From contig CAJVPP010000962.1 in the NCBI GenBank assembly GCA_910592005.1, positions 1 through 24,156 of the forward strand: a DNA stretch of 24,156 nucleotides. Reading direction: 5' to 3'. Positions 19,491 through 24,156 of the stretch are shown one piece after another. The notes beneath the pieces were generated by a model that saw only the letters and a list, made by a program, of their open reading frames with translations, was not told the origin of the DNA and ran no database searches. Numbering within the stretch: the first letter of the stretch is position 1; each line of letters starts with the position of its first letter. Source of the DNA: Funneliformis mosseae (taxonomy: Eukaryota; Glomeromycota; Glomeromycetes; Glomerales; Glomeraceae). Position numbers and translations under genes: made by a program.

Positions 19491-20980
19491 ATAAGAGATC
19501 GTTTATTTTGAAGAGTATGATAAAATTTCAATAAGGATAAGCTAACACTATTATTTGGTAATATATTAAAATAGTAATAAATGGAGGAGAACTAAAAATG
19601 AAATTGTTTGTCATGACAGTAGGTAAGTATACTATCATATAGTATTGTTTTGCCTGATTAATAATAGACCAAATATTGCATTTGAGAAGGTATAGTTTGT
19701 TATCATTTACAGAGAAAAAGTAAGTAACATCAATTACTTATGAGAGATCAGCATTAACTACGTTACCATAAGACCAGGCAGTAATGAATACGTTAAAATT
19801 AAATATGGGTATTGATGAATTAAAAGAGCATCCTGAACATGAAGTAAATAGATTCTGTTTTTTTGAGACTGATCTAAGATCATAGTTGAGGGCAGAGTTA
19901 TTGACATAATGTTGTATGGTAACTTTGTTAGGGACAAAATGTAATCTTATAGCTTTTTTAATAATTCTTTGACCAGAATATGATAAGTTGTAATAGTTCT
20001 GTTCTAGTGGAATCCAAAGAGCTATACAAGAAGATTTTCTCTTACTGTTAGAAGTGGCAGTTGTGATATAATCTTGTGAAATAAAACTATCAAAACAGTA
20101 TTTAGATTTAAGGCAGTTTAAATGAATAGAGTTTAGAAAAATAATATTTTGTAAGGCAAGAAACTATCTTAAAATAGCTTCTCTATTTGAAGTATTGGCT
20201 TTGAGAGAAAAATCATAGTATTTAGTAAAAACTCTCCTTGAGTAATAAATTGGTCAAGGAATAAGGCTCTATATCTTTTAAGTGAAGGGATCCATTTCTT
20301 CTTTCATAAAATGATAAGTTAAGTGTTCTGATACTTCTTTAGATATAAAAATCAGAAACAGTAGAAACAGCTCTTTGCATTGAGAAAGAAGCTTAGAGAT
20401 AAAAGGTGAGCATATTACAGAGGTAATTGTTATGTCTCAAATTTTTTAATTGTGATAGCCAACACGTAATCAGATCATCAGATAACCAAAAAAGGTTTTG
20501 GATTTATTTAGGACAGATTTTAGTGATTAGAGAAAGCAGTGACTTTGTGATATCTCTATTAATGATTAAGGTGAAATGTTGTAATTTAGAATGTAATATA
20601 TTTGATGTTAAATCATTAAATCCAAGTGCTAATTTGTTAGACAGTATACTATTAGAAGTGCATTTGTTGAATTTGAGTTTATGTTTGATAAAAATACAAA
20701 TGTGAGAGAATAGGGTAAGGCATTCTTTTTGTGAAAAATAATAAGTTGAGATCAGTATTCAAGTCGAGAACTAAGAACTTAGTTGTAGAGATATTTTAGC
20801 TGTTTATTTGTGATATGCTTAGTGTTAAATTTCAAAATGAAGTCAGTGATTTCATTTTTTAATTATTGTTTGACAAACTTTTTATTATAAAGAGCTGAAA
20901 ATCAGATACTTAGATATTTGGTTGATTTATTATGTTTTTTAGTTAATATAGTTACTGGATTATTCAAATAGGTGCTGTGA
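19491..20980 (-). pseudogene. LINE ORF2 thumb and linker between RT and RNase H
   Basis: Minus-strand coding character continues between RT and RNase H in short open pieces in changing frames, e.g. FLVLDLNTDLNLLFF near 20745. No separate domain is recognised. Plus-strand open frames here (20427-20705, 21021-21260) are complements of the LINE and show no protein similarity. Confidence 0.6.
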
Positions 20981-22080
20981 AATGAGATATCATTTGTTGT
21001 TATTTCAGAAGTTACTATAAATGTTTTTTTCTAAATTAACTTGCATTAAGTTAAGGTTAAAAAAAGACTGCGTTAAGTTAAAAATGTTTTTAAGTTTAGT
21101 ACAACTATCAGTGATCTTAATTATATCATTCATATATTCTGAATTAGGAATAGAAGTTGAAATAGTTTTTGTTTTCATATTATTAATATTAAAAGATTAT
21201 GATATATCTAAAGTGTATTCTAAATTGGAATTTTACATACGAGAGAGAAGGGGATCATAATAAATAACCCATAGAAATGGAGAAATGACCTCTCCTTGAT
21301 CAATGTTAATAAGGACATCATAGAAATCAGTATTATCATATGTGATAAAGACACTATTTTTTCTATTGAGAAATAAATTAGTAATAAGTATTATGAAAGA
21401 ATCTGGAATTTTTAATCTATATAAAACTTTCTTTAACATGTAAATATTAATTTGATTATATGCTTTTAACATATCTTGAAAAAGGATATAAATGTCTGAT
21501 TTGTGATACTCAGGTATTTTTCTTTTTAAATAGTAGAATTCTAAAATATTATTAACTATATGCAGAGGTTCTAGTATCAATTGATATAATAAATCAGCAA
21601 AGTTGAGTTCTTTAAGAACTTTGTTCTTGACAAATATATTTTGCAGCCATTGATTCAATAACTTGATAAAAACTTTTCTGACTGTTTCAAGTAGCATAAT
21701 TGGTCTGGTATTGTCAAGTTGATAGTTCCATAGTTTAGCTTTGGTATTGGATATATAAAAGCTGAATTTCACTATGTTGAAGTAAACTTGTTAATTAGGT
21801 ATGCACAAATAATATTGTAGAGAAAATTCTTACATTTTGGGTTTAGCTTCTTTAGCAGCTTATTAGTAATCTTTGATGAACCTGAAGCTTTCTTATTAGG
21901 TAAATGTTTAATGATGTTATTCTATTCATCAATTGATAAAAGATCTATGAGAGTATTATAAGTGTTCTTAGGAATATCTTTAATAGTATCATAGTATCTT
22001 TCCCATATAGGCCAATTTGAAGAGAAATTGTCATTTCTTGAATCTGTGATGATTTTATTTGTAGAGCTAACAACAGTTTA
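20981..22080 (-). pseudogene. LINE reverse transcriptase domain
   Basis: Upstream, NIIKHLPNKKASGSSKITNKLLKKL (minus strand, about 21915-21840) is the entry motif of LINE RTs. A 179-codon open stretch (21772-21233) reads NTRPIMLLETVRKVFIKLLN, then YILFQDMLKAYNQINIYML (the first catalytic Asp block) and DVLINIDQGEVISPFLWVIY (the QG.P.SP block). After a stop the catalytic box reads YMNDI near 21125-21136, where relatives have F/YxDD, so the first Asp of the pair is Asn. In NFADLLYQLILEPLHI a glycine-rich part is altered. Stop density is low here, so this part is younger or better kept than the other elements. It would have performed target-primed reverse transcription. Confidence 0.92.
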
Positions 22081-22299
22081 AAAATATTGTGCAGTATGAA
22101 ATTTGATAATATCAGGATCTAAAGTTAAATGTTGATCTAGTGTATTATGATTTACCAAAATATGATTTAATACAATAGTTTTTCTATTTCTTTCTAAGAA
22201 GGAATCTATCATTTTGGTAGAAACATCTTTAAAATTATCTACACATCTTTAAATGAATTGATGTATATGATCATTATTTTCTTTTTTACTGATGATAAG

Positions 22300-23709
22300 T
22301 TATTTTGCATGTTATGGTTTCAGAATGTTATGCTTTAGTTCATGTAAATATAGAAGTAGTTAGTTATTATTATAATGGCCATTTAATGAACTGAAAGAAA
22401 TAAGATGTTCAGCTACAGTTTTGAGAATAAAATTGTAGTCTGTAAATGAAATAGGGAAGGAATTCTATGAAGTAATATTAAGAAAAGAAGAGAACAGGGA
22501 AAAATTTTGTATCAATAATAAAGTTTTTGAAATTTGTTGATTTGTTTGTGAATTGAGGAATTTAAACATGAATAGAGGGAATTGTGATGAGTTGATGTTA
22601 TTTATTTTAGGATATGTTTAGATGTTGATGTCATAACAGTTTGAATAAAAAACTCTCAGGTTTCGTTGATAGACTTGTTTGAAATACAGAGGTCTTGGAT
22701 TGATATATCATTAAATTTAGTATTTTTTGAGTAATAGGTCAGCTTTATCTGAAAAGAGATCTCAATAAAGATAAGTAGTTTTATCATAAAGGAAGGATTG
22801 TTTTGTGATTTTGTGTTGCTTTTGATAGGCTGAGGATAGTTAGGAGAAAAATTTTTTTTATAAAGAGTAATTAGTAGTAGGTAGTGATCAATTGAATAAA
22901 GATAACAGGAGTTATTTAGAATATAGAATAAAGTGAGATCATATGACAGGTTGGTAGAGATGAAGATATAGTCTATATAGAATGTTGAATCATAGGAGGA
23001 AGAAAACGGAAAGTAAGAGGATATGTGGATTAGAAGAGGATGAGAGTATGAATGAAACCAAAGTTAATGATATTATGAAGGAAGTTCTGCAGTTGCTTTG
23101 AAGTTTGGATCTATATTTTCTGCCTATATCTATATTAAAATCTCTCATTAAAGTAATATAAAAATTATGATGTAAACTATCTATTAAAATATTCATCAGT
23201 TTTTTTTGGACTTGAAGATGATATTGATAATCTTTTTTATTATGGTAAGAAGCAGGTAAATAAATTTGAATGACCTGAAGTTTGAATTTATTTTTGAATT
23301 AAAAGTCAAGGTAAATAATATAATCAAAAAATGAAGCTTGATTAAAAATATGTGTGCTCAGATTGTTATAAGCTATCAATCTGACACTGTGACAATTTTG
23401 ATGTCAATTAGAAGAATGGAAAAAATATTTAAAAGGTTTATTATAAATGTTTTTGTTAAAGTGATAAGCTTGTAATAGGTTAAAATGGGTTTCACTTAAA
23501 CCTAATATGTTTATATTAAAGTTATTAAAAAAGGAGTCAATATTTTGAAGTTTGGATTCTGATGAACAGTTTTTAATATTGTGTGTTGCAAAGGAAATGA
23601 GATTTGGATTATTAATAATATTTATAAAAGATTCATTTAAAAGAAAATTAATATTATGATGAATTATTTGATATAATTCTATACTATTATGTGTTAATTG
23701 TATACTCAT
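22300..23709 (-). pseudogene. LINE endonuclease (apurinic-endonuclease type)
   Basis: Opens at ATG 23709. LISFATHNIKN (around 23600-23570) is the first endonuclease motif (the N in the metal-binding pocket), and INILGLSETHFN (around 23510-23480) carries the catalytic Glu in the usual SETH wording. A second open stretch (23196-22990) holds FYITLMRDFNIDIG; relatives have GDFN, so Gly became Arg (23143-23145) while the key D.N pair stays. The later SDH-type motif is not clearly readable. The enzyme would nick the target DNA to prime reverse transcription. Confidence 0.85.
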
Positions 23710-23969
23710 TTAGAAAAAGAAAGAAGCATTTAAAGGATCTATTAGATGTTATTTGCAATATTTTTAATTTCAGATCATGATTTTACAAACTGATTCTCTA
23801 ATTTGGTAACTTTATCTAGTAAAGATATGTTATTTGTAAGATTTGTAGGGGATCGATCGAATAATGGTTTAAGTGGTAGTTCTGGAAAATCATCAAATTC
23901 TATTTCACTATTGTATACTCCTTTAGTGTGGACTATGTTGTTACATTTTTTCAAGTTAATTATGTGATA

Positions 23970-24156
23970 ATTTATGTTCTTTTAGTTTTTTGGAGAATAA
24001 TGATTTCATTTTTTGCTGTGATAATCTCGTTATTAAAAATGATCAGCTTGTTATTTATATCATTTAAATAGTTCAAAATATCTTTTAAAGCTGTAAAAAT
24101 ATCTGAAATTAGTTGTTGATACTTAGGACTTGTAGGTCTAGAATTCAGAGTATTAG
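23970..24156 (-). CDS. Partial upstream open frame of the LINE (possible ORF1 or N-terminal coiled coil)
   Basis: On the minus strand a stop-free run of about 61 codons enters from the right edge. It begins NTLNSRPTSPKYQQLISDIF and continues with a polar, leucine/isoleucine-rich pattern (LNYLNDINNKLIIFNNEI) that suggests a short coiled coil. It ends at a stop near 23972, about 260 bases before the endonuclease ATG. A coiled coil ahead of the endonuclease is common in LINE ORF1 proteins. No other evidence; the start lies outside the window. Confidence 0.4.

Larger units (their letters stand above)
17906..24156 (-). mobile_element. Long LINE (non-LTR retrotransposon), open at the right edge
   Basis: On the minus strand the order is an upstream frame, endonuclease, reverse transcriptase, RNase H, C-terminal zinc finger, 3' untranslated region and poly-A tail (14 T at 17906-17919). 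Over 6.2 kb is present, and the 5' end lies beyond the window. Reading frames are interrupted by stops and frameshifts, but less densely than in the LTR element; one RT stretch of 179 codons is still open. Domain order and zinc-finger wording match the LINE fragment at 13321-14929, so both belong to one broad LINE group. Confidence 0.9.

Noticed and set aside
20427..21260. Two plus-strand open frames (20427-20705 and 21021-21260)
   Set aside because: Both are complements of the minus-strand LINE between RT and RNase H.

Overview
The window is strongly A+T-rich eukaryotic DNA made almost wholly of decayed transposable elements. I found no host gene, no rRNA or tRNA gene, no CRISPR array and no bacterial-type operon. 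The protein styles (a Ty3/gypsy gag-pol, LINE reverse transcriptase with an apurinic-type endonuclease, RNase H and a C-terminal zinc finger, several Tc1/mariner relatives and a pogo/CENP-B transposase) and the base composition suggest an arbuscular mycorrhizal fungus (Glomeromycotina, Rhizophagus-like). That assignment is an inference from recalled family resemblance, not a database result.

Layout. Positions 1-1978 hold about nine copies of a ~218-bp tandem repeat that runs off the left edge. Positions 1979-9363 hold a full-length Ty3/gypsy-like LTR retrotransposon inserted inside the repeat array: two LTRs, a primer binding site, gag, protease, RT, RNase H, integrase, a polypurine tract and a 4-bp target duplication. 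The interrupted repeat unit resumes at 9364 and fades near 9425. Positions 9950-11240 hold a ruined IS630/Tc1/mariner-superfamily transposase with unusually wide spacing between its last two catalytic positions. Positions 11975-13318 hold a complete but inactive Tc1-like element (minus-strand gene) with terminal inverted repeats and TA duplications. Positions 13321-14929 hold the 3' end of a LINE (RNase H, zinc finger, poly-A tail). A candidate 94-bp MITE follows at 14934-15027. Positions 15221-16486 hold a second, different Tc1-like element (minus-strand gene). Positions 16860-17640 hold a pogo/Tigger-like remnant. From 17906 to the right edge lies a long minus-strand LINE with endonuclease, RT, RNase H, zinc finger and a poly-A tail read as poly-T.

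The genes do not work together as a system. The unifying theme is how they died. In the families I could read codon by codon, nearly all premature stops fall where related proteins carry Gln, Trp or Arg, and many catalytic losses (Asp to Asn, Glu to Lys, Gly to Arg/Glu, Cys to Tyr) are also C-to-T or G-to-A changes. Several stops are CAA/CAG to TAA/TAG, outside CpG. This is what repeat-induced point mutation or long-term deamination of methylated repeats would leave. The nesting order (repeat array, then LTR element, then decay) can be read directly. I saw no convincing undescribed biological system; the most interesting points are the satellite-like array, the RIP-like signature and the wide-spaced (~DD80-82E) transposase.
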